From: Oceanobacter sp045430275
GTDB lineage: Bacteria > Pseudomonadota > Gammaproteobacteria > Pseudomonadales > Oceanobacteraceae
Assembly (NCBI GenBank): GCA_045430275.1
Contig: JAILXU010000003.1
Coordinates: 124,001-188,000 of the forward strand
Length of the DNA stretch: 64,000 nt
Direction of reading: 5' to 3'
The position numbers and the translations under genes are program-made. Of the stretch, positions 9,202 to 18,436 are shown one piece after another. Each line of letters opens with the position of its first letter. Position 1 is the first letter of the stretch. The notes beneath the pieces are model-generated. The model saw only the letters and a list, made by a program, of their open reading frames with translations. It did no database searches and had not been told where the DNA came from.

Positions 9202-9267
9202 GGTGTTGTCTCGCCTGAATCAAAAGCGGAATTCTACACCAGAGGCCAAAAGAAAGGAGAGAGAAGC

Positions 9268-9300
9268 ATCGGGAAGCGAGGGTTATCCACGCTTCCCGAT
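9268..9300 (-). terminator. Hairpin between yidC and mnmE
   Basis: A perfect 11-base inverted repeat, ATCGGGAAGCG (9268-9278) and CGCTTCCCGAT (9290-9300), lies 15 bases downstream of the yidC stop. On the minus strand it is followed by a pyrimidine-rich tract rather than a clean U-run, so it may attenuate rather than fully stop transcription into mnmE. The loop contains a DnaA-box-like TTATCCACG. Confidence 0.45.
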
Positions 9301-9315
9301 ATCAGAACGCAAGGC

Positions 9316-10974
9316 TCAAGCGCCTTTTTCGATCTGCTTGGTAATCACATACTGCTGAGAAATGGACAGCAGGTTATTGACCACCCAGTACAGTACCAAT
9401 CCTGCAGGGAACCACAGGAAGAAAATGGTAAAGATCACCGGCATAAACTGCATTACACGCGCCTGCATGGGATCAGGCGGAGCCGGATTCAGTTTCATCT
9501 GCACAAACATGGATGCACCCATGATCAGTGGCAGAATGAAGTACGGATCCATCACCGACATATCTTCAATCCACAAGGCAAACGGAGCCTGACGCAGTTC
9601 CACACTTTCCATCAGTACCCAATACAGCGCAATGAAGACCGGCATCTGAATCAGAATCGGCAAGCAGCCACCCAATGGGTTGATCTTCTCATCGCGATAC
9701 AGCTTCATCATTTCCTGACCCAGCTTCTCACGATTATCACCGTGTCGATCCTTCAATTCCTGCATTTTGGGGCCAACCTTGCGCATGTTGGCCATAGAGC
9801 GGTAGCTCATTGCAGAAGGATAGAAGAACAAGGCCTTGATACAGATTGTCAGAAGGATAATCGCCACACCCCAGTTACCCACGATGCTGTGGAAAAATTC
9901 CAGACCAACAAACAACGGTTGGGCAATCCACCAAAGCCAGCCGTAATCAACGGTCAGCTCCAGATTCGTGGCAATTTCTCCCAACTGGCTTTGAATTTTC
10001 GGCCCGACGTACAGGCTGGCACCGGTTTCACCCGTTGCACCTGAGGCCACCTGAAGTGGCTTGTCATAAAATCCGAAAATGTAATGACCTTTTACATAGC
10101 GACCATTATACGTGTGCGCAGCGTCCTGATCAGGCACCCAGGCCGACAGGAAGTAGTGCTGTAACATTGCCGCCCAGCCACCGTTTTGCTGGCTCTTGAA
10201 ACTGGCGTCTTCAAGATCTGAAAAAGTGACTTTTTCATAACGGTTTTCCTGAGTCGTCAATGCAGCGCCCAGATACGCTTGCATCCCCATATCCGGGCCG
10301 GAAGACGGATCAGCAGACCCATCACGCTTTAACTGGGCATAGAACACACCCTGCCAGCTGCTATCCGAATCGTTGTGAATTCGATACGTGATATCCATCA
10401 GATAATCAGAACGACGGAAGGTATAGATCTTCTCAATGCGGCCTTTTTCAACGCCCGTGCTCAGAACAACCTTGAGTTCATCCTGACCATCAACCAGTTC
10501 ATAACGGGTCTCACTGGATGAAAACAGCGGTGCACCGTTGGAGTCCGTACCATCACGTCCCAAAAGACCGCTCTGCGCTACATACACACGACGCTGATTG
10601 CGCTCCATCAGCACAAAAGGCACATCCTTTTGCTCAATAGAAGCTGGATAAGCAGGTAACAACACCTGGGTAACTTCACCACCACGCGGATCAATGCTGA
10701 TATCCAGCACATCCGTTACAACCCGAATCAGCTTTCCTGAAGCCACTGCAGCGGTGTGATCCGGTGCATCCATAACTTCAACTTGAGGTAACTCGGCATT
10801 GCCATTATTACTGACTGAATCAGTGATAACAGGGGTGTCGACAGCAGTATCTTCAACCGCTGCAATAGGAGCATCAATCTGCTTTTCGCTCCCATAGTCT
10901 TCATTCCAGGCCAGAATCAGAAAATAACTACTGATGGCCAGGCCAATCATAATAACCGTACGGCGGATATCCAT
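9316..10974 (-). CDS. yidC: Membrane protein insertase YidC
   Basis: Inner-membrane insertase acting alone or with SecYEG. The start at 10974 (MDIRRTVIMIGLAISSYF) gives 552 residues and the standard N-terminal transmembrane anchor; a start seven codons upstream is open but unlike the family. A large periplasmic beta domain (about residues 25-335) follows. The conserved insertase core then begins near VDYGWLWWIAQPLFVGLEF and continues through NWGVAIILLTICIKALFFYP and MQFMPVIFTIFFLWFPAGL, with a basic tail. It almost abuts yidD (stop at 10977). Confidence 0.97.
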   Translation of the reverse strand: MDIRRTVIMIGLAISSYFLILAWNEDYGSEKQIDAPIAAVEDTAVDTPVITDSVSNNGNAELPQVEVMDAPDHTAAVASGKLIRVVTDVLDISIDPRGGEVTQVLLPAYPASIEQKDVPFVLMERNQRRVYVAQSGLLGRDGTDSNGAPLFSSSETRYELVDGQDELKVVLSTGVEKGRIEKIYTFRRSDYLMDITYRIHNDSDSSWQGVFYAQLKRDGSADPSSGPDMGMQAYLGAALTTQENRYEKVTFSDLEDASFKSQQNGGWAAMLQHYFLSAWVPDQDAAHTYNGRYVKGHYIFGFYDKPLQVASGATGETGASLYVGPKIQSQLGEIATNLELTVDYGWLWWIAQPLFVGLEFFHSIVGNWGVAIILLTICIKALFFYPSAMSYRSMANMRKVGPKMQELKDRHGDNREKLGQEMMKLYRDEKINPLGGCLPILIQMPVFIALYWVLMESVELRQAPFALWIEDMSVMDPYFILPLIMGASMFVQMKLNPAPPDPMQARVMQFMPVIFTIFFLWFPAGLVLYWVVNNLLSISQQYVITKQIEKGA

Positions 10975-10976
10975 CT

Positions 10977-11273
10977 TCAGGGTTTCCGTTGACAACAGTT
11001 GGTGGAGGATGCGGGATCATTCGGTACCAGATCGACACCGTGTGAGCCCCATGGATGACACTTGGACAAGCGTTTCAGGGCAAGGCGACCGCCTTGCAGG
11101 GCTCCATGACGCTGAATGGCTTCAGCAGCATAGGCAGAACAGGTTGGGTAAAAACGACAGCGGCTGGGCAACAACGGACTGATGAGATACCGGTACGCCG
11201 TGATCATAAGCAGCAGTGCCTTGGCACTAGCGCTTGCGCGACGATGTGCGCCGGGACTTTCCGTTTTTGCCAT
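10977..11273 (-). CDS. yidD: Membrane protein insertion efficiency factor YidD
   Basis: Small membrane-associated protein of the rpmH-rnpA-yidD-yidC cluster. It has the family core LISPLLPSRCRFYPTCSAYAAEAI and KCHPWGSHGVDLVP, including the conserved cysteines. The start is uncertain. The ATG at 11273 (98 residues) would overlap rnpA by 47 bases. The internal ATG at 11207 (76 residues) begins only four residues before the conserved RYLISP and is somewhat short compared with relatives. Tight packing with rnpA and yidC implies translational coupling. Confidence 0.92.
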   Translation of the reverse strand: MAKTESPGAHRRASASAKALLLMITAYRYLISPLLPSRCRFYPTCSAYAAEAIQRHGALQGGRLALKRLSKCHPWGSHGVDLVPNDPASSTNCCQRKP

Positions 11274-11625
11274 AAGCAGGACGTTTTAACCGAAACCAGA
11301 GGGCGTCAATCATCTCACGTATTTGCTGGTTGTCCAGTTCAGCCAATCCTGACCTGGCCAATATCACAAAATCCAGCGCATCGAGTTGATGACGATTGAG
11401 CCTGAATGATTCACGCACAATACGTCGAACACGATTGCGCTGAACCGCCAGCTTGATTTGCTTTTTGGGAATAACAAATCCAATCCTGGCCTGACCTGTT
11501 TCTCCAGGGCGAGCCAGAATTAATAGCTGGGGAGTGCTCCCACGTAGTTCTGTCTTATCGAACACATGCTTGAACTCATTCGGCTTCAGCAGCCGTGATT
11601 GTCGTGAAAAGCGAGTGTCAGACAT
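11227..11625 (-). CDS. rnpA: Ribonuclease P protein component
   Basis: Protein subunit of RNase P that helps the catalytic RNA bind pre-tRNA 5' leaders. The 132 residues include the family signature RNRVRR (63-68) within KLAVQRNRVRRIVRESFR and an alternating beta-alpha fold around LILARPGETGQARIGFVIPK. The C-terminus is very basic (SRRTSSRKR). It lies immediately downstream of rpmH, the usual coupled pair. Confidence 0.96.
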   Translation of the reverse strand: MSDTRFSRQSRLLKPNEFKHVFDKTELRGSTPQLLILARPGETGQARIGFVIPKKQIKLAVQRNRVRRIVRESFRLNRHQLDALDFVILARSGLAELDNQQIREMIDALWFRLKRPAYGKNGKSRRTSSRKR

Positions 11626-11651
11626 GAAAATAGCAGGAGTTAGCTGACAAA

Positions 11652-11786
11652 TCAGGCGCTCAGAGACTTACGGCCTTTGGCACGACGACGGGCCAGTACC
11701 TGACGACCATTCTTGGTAGCCATGCGAGCACGGAAGCCGTGAGTACGCTTGCGCTTCAATACGCTGGGTTGGAATGTACGTTTCAT
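11652..11786 (-). CDS. rpmH: 50S ribosomal protein L34
   Basis: A 44-residue, highly basic ribosomal protein: MKRTFQPSVLKRKRTHGFRA at the start and RAKGRKSLSA at the end, as in nearly all bacteria. The longer open frame upstream to 12005 is not family-like, so the ATG at 11786 is the start. It is the first gene left of the origin gap; its promoter lies between 11787 and about 11900. Confidence 0.98.
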   Translation of the reverse strand: MKRTFQPSVLKRKRTHGFRARMATKNGRQVLARRRAKGRKSLSA

Positions 11787-12273
11787 AGGACGTTCACCGG
11801 TTGAAAAATTTGAGTCGATTTTTAAAGGGCGGCAATTGTAGGGGAAAGCGCAAATCAAGGCAATGGTTACTGATTGAACAATTTGGATGACCGTAATTAT
11901 TGTTATACATAAGTGTATTGTTTGATTGTGATGAAAATGTATAGAGAGAGTTCTATTGTTACTGTTATTAGACAAGACAAGTTCTGTGCATAACATTAGT
12001 AACATTTTGTTTTTAAAGGATTTTTTATAAATATAACACTGTTGATTTCACGTGCAGGAGCTGCGAAATGGCTGTGATCGAATTGTGGATAGTTTTTCAG
12101 TGGCTGTTCGGGGTGTTATTCACAGGATGTTCTTTGTGGATAGTTTTTTGAACTGTCATCAGGTTTTCCACAGGTTGTGTTTTGGGAATTCATTCTCATC
12201 AGGGTTGTGGATAACTCTTTTTCTCTGAGGTAGACTGTCGCCTTTCTTATAAAGACCGATTATTGAGGTGGCC
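11787..12273. other. oriC: Probable chromosomal origin (oriC) between rpmH and dnaA
   Basis: A 487-base gap with no gene. It has an AT-rich tract (about 11870-12055) suited to unwinding, followed by a run of DnaA boxes. These are TGTGGATAG (12084-12092), TTATTCACA (12116-12124), TGTGGATAG (12135-12143), TTTTCCACA (12164-12172) and the perfect reverse box TGTGGATAA (12206-12214). Genes point away from it on both sides, as expected for a bidirectional origin. The promoters of rpmH and dnaA must also be here, so dnaA is probably autoregulated through these boxes. Confidence 0.8.
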
Positions 12274-13758
12274 GTGACCGCATTGTGGGAACAATGTCTC
12301 AGATCGCTTGAGCATGAATTGCCAGCGCAGCAATACAACACCTGGATTCGCCCTTTGCTGGCATCCGGTGAACAGCAGCGTCTGGTGTTGAGTGCGCCCA
12401 ATCGTTTTGTGCGTGACTGGGTCAGAGACAAGTATCTGGAACGAATTCAGCAGATTCTGTCCGATTTGAACGGTGGGAGAATTACGCCTGTTGAACTGGT
12501 AGTGGGTGAATCACAGCCGATGTTCCGGCCATCCTCTGTGATTGGTAGCAGCAGTACCCGTACTGTGGCGGCTGCGGTACCGGCGCAAAATACCAGTTTT
12601 GCAGAAACCCGGGCACGACGGGAAGATCAGGATTTACCAGAGCGACAGCAAGAATTGCCAATCGTGGAGTCTTTACCTGTTGGAGCGCCGCGTACTCTGC
12701 CTGAGCGAGAGGTGCAGGTCGAAGGTGGTCTCAAGCATCGCAGCTTTCTGAATGCCTCGTTTACCTTTAAAAGCTTTGTGGAAGGCAAGTCGAATCAACT
12801 GGCCCACGCTGCAGCGCGCCAGGTGGCTGAAAATGCAGGCGGTTCCTACAACCCACTCTTTATATACGGTGGCGTTGGTCTGGGTAAAACGCATTTAATG
12901 CATGCTGTGGGGAATCATCTGCAAAGCATGAACCCGAATGCCAAAGTGTTGTATGTGCATTCAGAGCGTTTTGTTCAGGACATGGTCAAGGCACTGCAGT
13001 TGAATGCGATCAACGAATTCAAGCGCTTTTACCGCAGTCTGGATGCCTTACTGATCGACGATATCCAGTTTTTTGCAGGTAAAGAACGCTCTCAGGAAGA
13101 GTTTTTCCACACCTTCAACGCCTTGTTGGAAGGCGGTCAGCAGATGATTTTGACTTGCGACCGTTATCCCAAGGAAATTGATGGGTTGGAAGAGCGATTG
13201 AAATCCCGCTTTGGCTGGGGTTTGACCGTGGGTGTTGAGTCTCCGGAGCTGGAGACCCGCGTTGCCATTCTGATGAAAAAGGCCGAGCAGAGTAATATTG
13301 ATCTGCCTGATGACGCCGCCTTCTTTCTGGCCCAGAGGATTCGCTCCAATGTTCGGGAGCTGGAAGGTGCATTGAAGCGCGTGATCGCCAATGCCCAGTT
13401 TACCGGCATGCAAATTAACCTGCCGTTTATTAAAGAATCGCTGAAAGACCTGCTGGCCCTGCAGGAACGCCAGGTAAGTATTGATAATATTCAGCGCACG
13501 GTCGCTGAATACTATAAAATGAAGGTTTCCGACTTGTCGTCCAAGCGACGGACACGTTCCATTGCCCGTCCACGGCAAATAGCCATGGCACTGAGCAAGG
13601 AATTGACCAATCATAGCCTGCCGGAAATCGGCGAGGCCTTTGGTGGCCGTGATCACACCACGGTTTTGCACGCGTGTCGGAAAGTGAAAGAATTGCAACA
13701 AGCAAATGCAGACGTTCTTGAAGATTACAAGAACCTGATGCGCCTGCTGACAACCTGA
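12274..13758 (+). CDS. dnaA: Chromosomal replication initiator protein DnaA
   Basis: AAA+ initiator that melts oriC and controls its own transcription. From the GTG at 12274 the protein has 494 residues. It comprises an N-terminal domain I (WEQCLRSLEHELPAQQYNTW), a variable linker (about 80-150), Walker A GGVGLGKT (199-206), Walker B LLIDDIQFF, and the C-terminal DNA-binding signature GRDHTTVLHACRK. A second GTG at 12268 would add two residues, but GAGG at 12265-12268 is correctly spaced only for 12274. It is followed by dnaN after 17 bases. Confidence 0.97.
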   Translation: MTALWEQCLRSLEHELPAQQYNTWIRPLLASGEQQRLVLSAPNRFVRDWVRDKYLERIQQILSDLNGGRITPVELVVGESQPMFRPSSVIGSSSTRTVAAAVPAQNTSFAETRARREDQDLPERQQELPIVESLPVGAPRTLPEREVQVEGGLKHRSFLNASFTFKSFVEGKSNQLAHAAARQVAENAGGSYNPLFIYGGVGLGKTHLMHAVGNHLQSMNPNAKVLYVHSERFVQDMVKALQLNAINEFKRFYRSLDALLIDDIQFFAGKERSQEEFFHTFNALLEGGQQMILTCDRYPKEIDGLEERLKSRFGWGLTVGVESPELETRVAILMKKAEQSNIDLPDDAAFFLAQRIRSNVRELEGALKRVIANAQFTGMQINLPFIKESLKDLLALQERQVSIDNIQRTVAEYYKMKVSDLSSKRRTRSIARPRQIAMALSKELTNHSLPEIGEAFGGRDHTTVLHACRKVKELQQANADVLEDYKNLMRLLTT

Positions 13759-13775
13759 TATCTGAGTGGAGCAAC

Positions 13776-14876
13776 ATGAAATTCGTTATTTCCAGGGAAG
13801 CCATTCTTCGCCCTCTGCAACTGGTGGCGGGTGTTGTTGAAAAACGGCACACCCTGCCCGTGGCTGCCAATATCCTGCTGGAAGTAAAAGGCCAGCAGCT
13901 GTCCTTGACAGGCACCGATCTGGAAATGGAATTGCTGGGTCGGGTGACGCTGGATCAGGTTGGTGAAGAAGGTGCGATTACCGTTCCAGGCAAAAAGTTG
14001 GTCGATATTTGTCGTTCATTGCCTGACGGTTCCGAAATTGAACTGGCACTGGAAAACCAGCGCGTTAATGTTCGTTCCGGTCGCAGCCGTTTTACCCTGT
14101 CGAGCTTGCCAGCCAGTGAGTTTCCAAACGTTGAAAGCATCGACAATGAAACCACGTTTGCAGTGCCTCAGGCTGCCTTGCGCGGTGCTATTGATCGCAC
14201 CAGCTTTGCCATGGCACAGCAGGACGTTCGTTACTACCTGAATGGTATGTTGATGTCCGTGAACAGTGAAAAACTGCGCACGGTTGCAACCGATGGTCAC
14301 CGTTTGGCTACCAGTGCCATTGCTGTTTCTGGCCCGGCTGACGAGCAGCAGATCATTCTGCCGCGCAAGGGCGTGCTGGAATTATCCAAGCTACTGACGG
14401 AAGGCGATGTCTCCGTCACGTTGGCCTTGAGCAACAATCACCTGCGTGCTCACACCGAGAACTTCACGTTTACCTCAAAACTGGTGGATGGAAAATTCCC
14501 GGATTACACCCGTGTGATTCCTCGCCATGGCGATAATGTCTTGCTGGCTGACCGCCACGAGTTACGTCAGGTCTTTACGCGAACGTCCATTCTCTCCAAC
14601 GAGAAGTATCGCGGTGTGCGTCTGTTGCTGGATACCGACACCTTACGCGTGTTTGCCAGCAATCCGGATCAGGAAGAGGCAGAAGAACTGGTGATGGTGG
14701 AATATCAGGGCGAGGCACTGGAAATGGGCTTTAACGTTTCCTATCTGCAAGACGTCATGGGCGTGATTGAAACCGATCAGGTTAAAATGACGCTGTCTGA
14801 CTCCAACAGCAGTGCGTTGCTGGAATCGTCCGAAGGCAGTGATTCTCTCTATGTCGTTATGCCCATGCGGCTCTAG
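13776..14876 (+). CDS. dnaN: DNA polymerase III beta subunit (sliding clamp)
   Basis: Ring-shaped processivity clamp for DNA polymerases. The 366 residues match the family length and show the three clamp folds in tandem. The N-terminus reads MKFVISREAILRPLQLVAGV, LPVAANILLEV is typical of domain I, and the C-terminus ends VVMPMRL, which forms part of the client-binding pocket. It sits between dnaA and recF with short gaps, probably in a dnaA-dnaN-recF operon. Confidence 0.98.
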   Translation: MKFVISREAILRPLQLVAGVVEKRHTLPVAANILLEVKGQQLSLTGTDLEMELLGRVTLDQVGEEGAITVPGKKLVDICRSLPDGSEIELALENQRVNVRSGRSRFTLSSLPASEFPNVESIDNETTFAVPQAALRGAIDRTSFAMAQQDVRYYLNGMLMSVNSEKLRTVATDGHRLATSAIAVSGPADEQQIILPRKGVLELSKLLTEGDVSVTLALSNNHLRAHTENFTFTSKLVDGKFPDYTRVIPRHGDNVLLADRHELRQVFTRTSILSNEKYRGVRLLLDTDTLRVFASNPDQEEAEELVMVEYQGEALEMGFNVSYLQDVMGVIETDQVKMTLSDSNSSALLESSEGSDSLYVVMPMRL

Positions 14877-14892
14877 TCACTGACGCATCTGT

Positions 14893-15972
14893 ATGCCTAT
14901 CCGACGCCTGTCGGCCAGAGGAATCCGGATTCTGGAGCCTCTGGTTTTGTACCCTCACCCCCGTGTTAATTTCATCTATGGGGACAACGGCTCCGGCAAG
15001 ACCAGTGTGCTGGAGTCGATTCATTTGCTGTCCAGTGGTAAATCCTTTCGCACGCATCAGCTCAAGCATGTGTTGAATCGGGAATTGGATCGCCTGGAAT
15101 TGTCGATAGACCTGGATGGCGATGATGGCGATTCCCTGTACAGTCTGCGCCTGAAAAACGGTGATCATCTGTTTCGTCTGAATGGCTCTGTTTTAAGCGC
15201 CCAGGCCGATGCGGCCAGTCGTTTACCGGTGCTGGTGATTGAACCCAATACCTTTCGGTTACTGTCCGGTTCTCCGGAAGAGCGTCGTCAGTTTATGGAC
15301 TGGGGTGTTTTCCATGTGGAAGCTTCCTTTATTGAACAGTGGCGTACGTTCAGAAACCTGCTAAAGCAACGCAATGCGGTATTGAAGCAGAAAGAAGCAG
15401 AATGGCTGTCGATCTGGAACGACGGCTTTATTGAAGCGGCTGAAAAAATCGACGGTTATCGCCGTGATTATCTGACCCGTTTTAAACCAGCGTTTGATCA
15501 AACACTGAAACAACTGGACCCAAAACTGTCAGTGGGGTTGTCCTACTATCCGGGCTGGGACAAGCAGTTGTCCTTGGCTGAGGTACTGGAAAAGCAGGCT
15601 GAGCGTGAAATGCAGTTGGGTTTTACCCAATCTGGCCCACATCGTGCGGAAATACGCATCAAGTTTGAGAAGCAAAATGCGGCTGATGTGCTGTCGCGTG
15701 GACAGCAAAAAACCGTAGTTGCAGCACTCAAGCTGGCTCAGGGAATCCTGTTCAAGGAAAGCACAGGCAGCCCTCCCATTTATCTGGTCGATGATCTGGC
15801 TTCCGAGTTGGATAGCTGCCACCGCCTGGCTTTATGTCAGGTTCTTGAAGATTTAAAATGTCAGGTTTTTATTACCAGCATTGAAAAAGGTCAGGTACTG
15901 GATACCTGGCAACCTTCCGAATACAAAGTGTTTCACGTGGAACAGGGACAGATTTCTGAAGAATCTGCCTGA
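14893..15972 (+). CDS. recF: DNA replication and repair protein RecF
   Basis: SMC-like ATPase that helps load RecA at single-strand gaps. The 359 residues have Walker A GDNGSGKT (30-37), the ABC-type signature LSRGQQK (267-273) and a Walker B region YLVDDLASELD. The last codons (EYKVFHVEQGQISEESA) encode a parS-type palindrome at 15929-15944, so the C-terminal residues may be set partly by DNA-site function. The gene lies between dnaN and gyrB. Confidence 0.97.
   Translation: MPIRRLSARGIRILEPLVLYPHPRVNFIYGDNGSGKTSVLESIHLLSSGKSFRTHQLKHVLNRELDRLELSIDLDGDDGDSLYSLRLKNGDHLFRLNGSVLSAQADAASRLPVLVIEPNTFRLLSGSPEERRQFMDWGVFHVEASFIEQWRTFRNLLKQRNAVLKQKEAEWLSIWNDGFIEAAEKIDGYRRDYLTRFKPAFDQTLKQLDPKLSVGLSYYPGWDKQLSLAEVLEKQAEREMQLGFTQSGPHRAEIRIKFEKQNAADVLSRGQQKTVVAALKLAQGILFKESTGSPPIYLVDDLASELDSCHRLALCQVLEDLKCQVFITSIEKGQVLDTWQPSEYKVFHVEQGQISEESA
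15929..15944. promoter_or_regulatory. parS: parS-type site inside recF
   Basis: The 16-mer TGTTTCACGTGGAACA differs by one base from the perfect palindrome TGTTCCACGTGGAACA found three times near 20 kb. It is a hybrid of that form and the Bacillus-type TGTTTCACGTGAAACA. It encodes VFHVEQ near the RecF C-terminus. ParB binding is inferred. Confidence 0.75.
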
Positions 15973-16021
15973 TCCCGTAACACCACCGAATAAGGCCGCA
16001 TGGCATCAAGAGGAACACTGA

Positions 16022-18436
16022 ATGAGCGAGCAGAATTACGATTCGTCAAGTATTAAGGTACTGAAGGGGTTGGACGCTGTCCGCAAACGCCCTGGCATGT
16101 ACATTGGTGATACGGACGATGGTACCGGCCTGCATCACATGGTGTTTGAGGTGGTTGATAACTCCATCGATGAAGCATTAGCAGGTCATTGTGATCAGGT
16201 GGATGTGGTGATTCACCCGGATAACTCCGTTTCTGTGAGCGACAACGGTCGTGGTATTCCAACCGAACTTCACCCGGAAGAAGGGGTGTCTGCTGCGGAA
16301 GTGATTCTGACCATCCTGCACGCGGGGGGTAAGTTTGATGACAACAGCTATAAGGTTTCCGGTGGTTTGCACGGTGTAGGTGTGTCGGTGGTGAACGCTT
16401 TGTCTGAAAAGCTCAAGCTGACGATTCGTCGTGGTGGCAAGCTGTATGAACAGGAATATACCCACGGCGTACCAGATTACCCACTCAAAGGTGTTGGAGT
16501 CTCTGAGTCCAGCGGCACCATGGTGACCTTCCTGCCATCGAAGGAAACGTTTACCAAAACAGAATTCAGCTATGACTACCTGGCCAAGCGCTTGCGTGAA
16601 CTGTCTTTTCTGAACTCGGGTGTTCGCATTCACCTGAAAGACGAGCGTACGGACAAGGAAGATATTTTCGAATTTGAAGGTGGTTTGTCATCGTTTGTTA
16701 CCTTCCTGAATGAAGGTAAAACCGCCCTGAATGATGTTTTCCATTTCAACGCCGAGCGTGAAGATGGCATTGCGGTGGAAGTCGCCATGCAATGGAACAA
16801 CAGCTTCCAGGAAAATATTTTTTGTTACACCAACAATATTCCTCAGCGTGATGGCGGTGCTCACCTGGCTGGTTTCCGTGCCGCCCTGACTCGTACCCTG
16901 AACAGCTACATTAATCAGGAAGGTCTGGATAAAAAATCCAAAGTGGCCACAACCGGTGATGATGCTCGGGAAGGCCTAACCGCGATTATCTCGGTCAAGG
17001 TGCCCGATCCGAAATTCAGCTCGCAAACCAAGGACAAGCTGGTTTCCAGCGAAGTCAAACCGGCGGTTGAACAGGAAATGGGTCGATTGTTTTCTGATTA
17101 TTTGCTGGAAAATCCACAGCAAGCCAAAGACCTGGTTGGCAAGATGATTGATGCGGCCCGCGCTCGTGAAGCGGCTCGCAAAGCCCGTGAAATGACCCGC
17201 CGCAAGGGCGCGCTGGATATTGCCGGTTTGCCGGGCAAGCTGGCGGACTGTCAGGAAAAAGATCCGGCACTGTCCGAAGTGTATCTGGTGGAGGGTGATT
17301 CTGCCGGGGGTTCCGCCAAGCAGGGACGTGATCGTCGTACGCAGGCGATTTTGCCGCTGAAAGGTAAAATTCTGAACGTCGAAAAAGCCCGTTTTGATAA
17401 AATGCTGTCGTCTGCTGAAGTTGGCACGCTGATCACGGCACTGGGCTGTGGCATTGGCCGGGAAGAGTACAACCCGGACAAGTTGCGTTATCACAGCATC
17501 ATCATCATGACCGATGCGGACGTCGATGGTGCGCACATTCGTACGCTGTTGCTGACTTTCTTCTTCCGTCAAATGCCCGAATTGATCGAGCGTGGCCACG
17601 TGTATATTGCTCAGCCACCGCTGTACAAGATCAAGCGTGGCAAGCAAGAACAGTACATCAAGGACGAGGAAGAGCTGGAAAGCTATCTGACACACGTCGC
17701 GCTGGAAAAATCGGCGTTGTATCCATCTCCGGAAGCGCCTGCGATCACAGACACAGCCCTGGCAGAATTGGTAGCTGGCTATCGGGAAACCCAGGATGCC
17801 ATTCGTCGACGCGGTAATCTGGTTCCCATCGATGTACTGCATGAAATGCTGAGCTTGCCAGCGCTGGAAACAGAAGATCTGACGAATGAAGCGGCGGTTC
17901 AGTCCTGGAGCCAACAATTGCAGGCACGACTGCCTGATGCCGGACGCTCCGGAAGCGTGTTCCACGTGGAACATCAGGAAGACCCGGAACGTGGTGGATA
18001 CAATGTTCTGATTAACGTGGTTACCCACGGAATTGCCAAAGAGTATCTGCTGGATCAGGACTTCTTCAAAGGCGATGGTTACAAGAAAATTGCAACCATG
18101 GGACAAACATTGAGTGACACTTTGGAAGAAGGTGCTTTCATCAAGCGTGGCGAGCGTGTTCACGAGATTGAAGACTTCTGGGAAACCGTACAATGGTTGC
18201 TGAACGAAGCGCGTCGTGGCTTTACGATTCAGCGTTATAAAGGTCTGGGTGAAATGAACCCGGATCAGTTGTGGGAAACAACCATGGACCCGAATAGCCG
18301 CCGAATGCTGCAAGTCAGCATTGAAGATGCGGTCGGTGCCGACAAGATGTTCACAACCCTGATGGGGGATGATGTTGAGCCTCGTCGTCAGTTTATTGAG
18401 TCCAATGCTTTGAATGTGGCGAATCTGGATTTTTAA
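16022..18436 (+). CDS. gyrB: DNA gyrase subunit B
   Basis: ATPase subunit of gyrase, which introduces negative supercoils. The 804 residues have a GHKL ATPase domain (EVVDNSIDEALAGHCD; GRGIPTELHPEEGVSAAEV), a transducer domain, and TOPRIM with EGDSAGGSAKQGRD from residue 424. The C-terminal signature is QRYKGLGEMNPDQLWETTMDP. Length equals that of other gammaproteobacterial GyrB. A perfect parS palindrome at 17958-17973 encodes VFHVEH (646-651) in the poorly conserved insertion after TOPRIM. A strong terminator follows at 18458. Confidence 0.98.
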   Translation: MSEQNYDSSSIKVLKGLDAVRKRPGMYIGDTDDGTGLHHMVFEVVDNSIDEALAGHCDQVDVVIHPDNSVSVSDNGRGIPTELHPEEGVSAAEVILTILHAGGKFDDNSYKVSGGLHGVGVSVVNALSEKLKLTIRRGGKLYEQEYTHGVPDYPLKGVGVSESSGTMVTFLPSKETFTKTEFSYDYLAKRLRELSFLNSGVRIHLKDERTDKEDIFEFEGGLSSFVTFLNEGKTALNDVFHFNAEREDGIAVEVAMQWNNSFQENIFCYTNNIPQRDGGAHLAGFRAALTRTLNSYINQEGLDKKSKVATTGDDAREGLTAIISVKVPDPKFSSQTKDKLVSSEVKPAVEQEMGRLFSDYLLENPQQAKDLVGKMIDAARAREAARKAREMTRRKGALDIAGLPGKLADCQEKDPALSEVYLVEGDSAGGSAKQGRDRRTQAILPLKGKILNVEKARFDKMLSSAEVGTLITALGCGIGREEYNPDKLRYHSIIIMTDADVDGAHIRTLLLTFFFRQMPELIERGHVYIAQPPLYKIKRGKQEQYIKDEEELESYLTHVALEKSALYPSPEAPAITDTALAELVAGYRETQDAIRRRGNLVPIDVLHEMLSLPALETEDLTNEAAVQSWSQQLQARLPDAGRSGSVFHVEHQEDPERGGYNVLINVVTHGIAKEYLLDQDFFKGDGYKKIATMGQTLSDTLEEGAFIKRGERVHEIEDFWETVQWLLNEARRGFTIQRYKGLGEMNPDQLWETTMDPNSRRMLQVSIEDAVGADKMFTTLMGDDVEPRRQFIESNALNVANLDF
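17958..17973. promoter_or_regulatory. parS: Perfect parS site inside gyrB
   Basis: The palindrome TGTTCCACGTGGAACA, identical to the three intergenic copies downstream of fabV. It lies in the gyrB coding sequence and encodes residues 646-651 (VFHVEH). It is in a low-conservation part of GyrB, so the protein evidently tolerates it. About 14 to 16 kb from parA-parB. Confidence 0.88.

Noticed and set aside
15309..15326. parS-like word in recF (TGTTTTCCATGTGGAAGC)
   Set aside because: It has an altered core and arms and encodes a RecF stretch (GVFHVEASF) that is plausibly conserved at protein level; not counted as parS.
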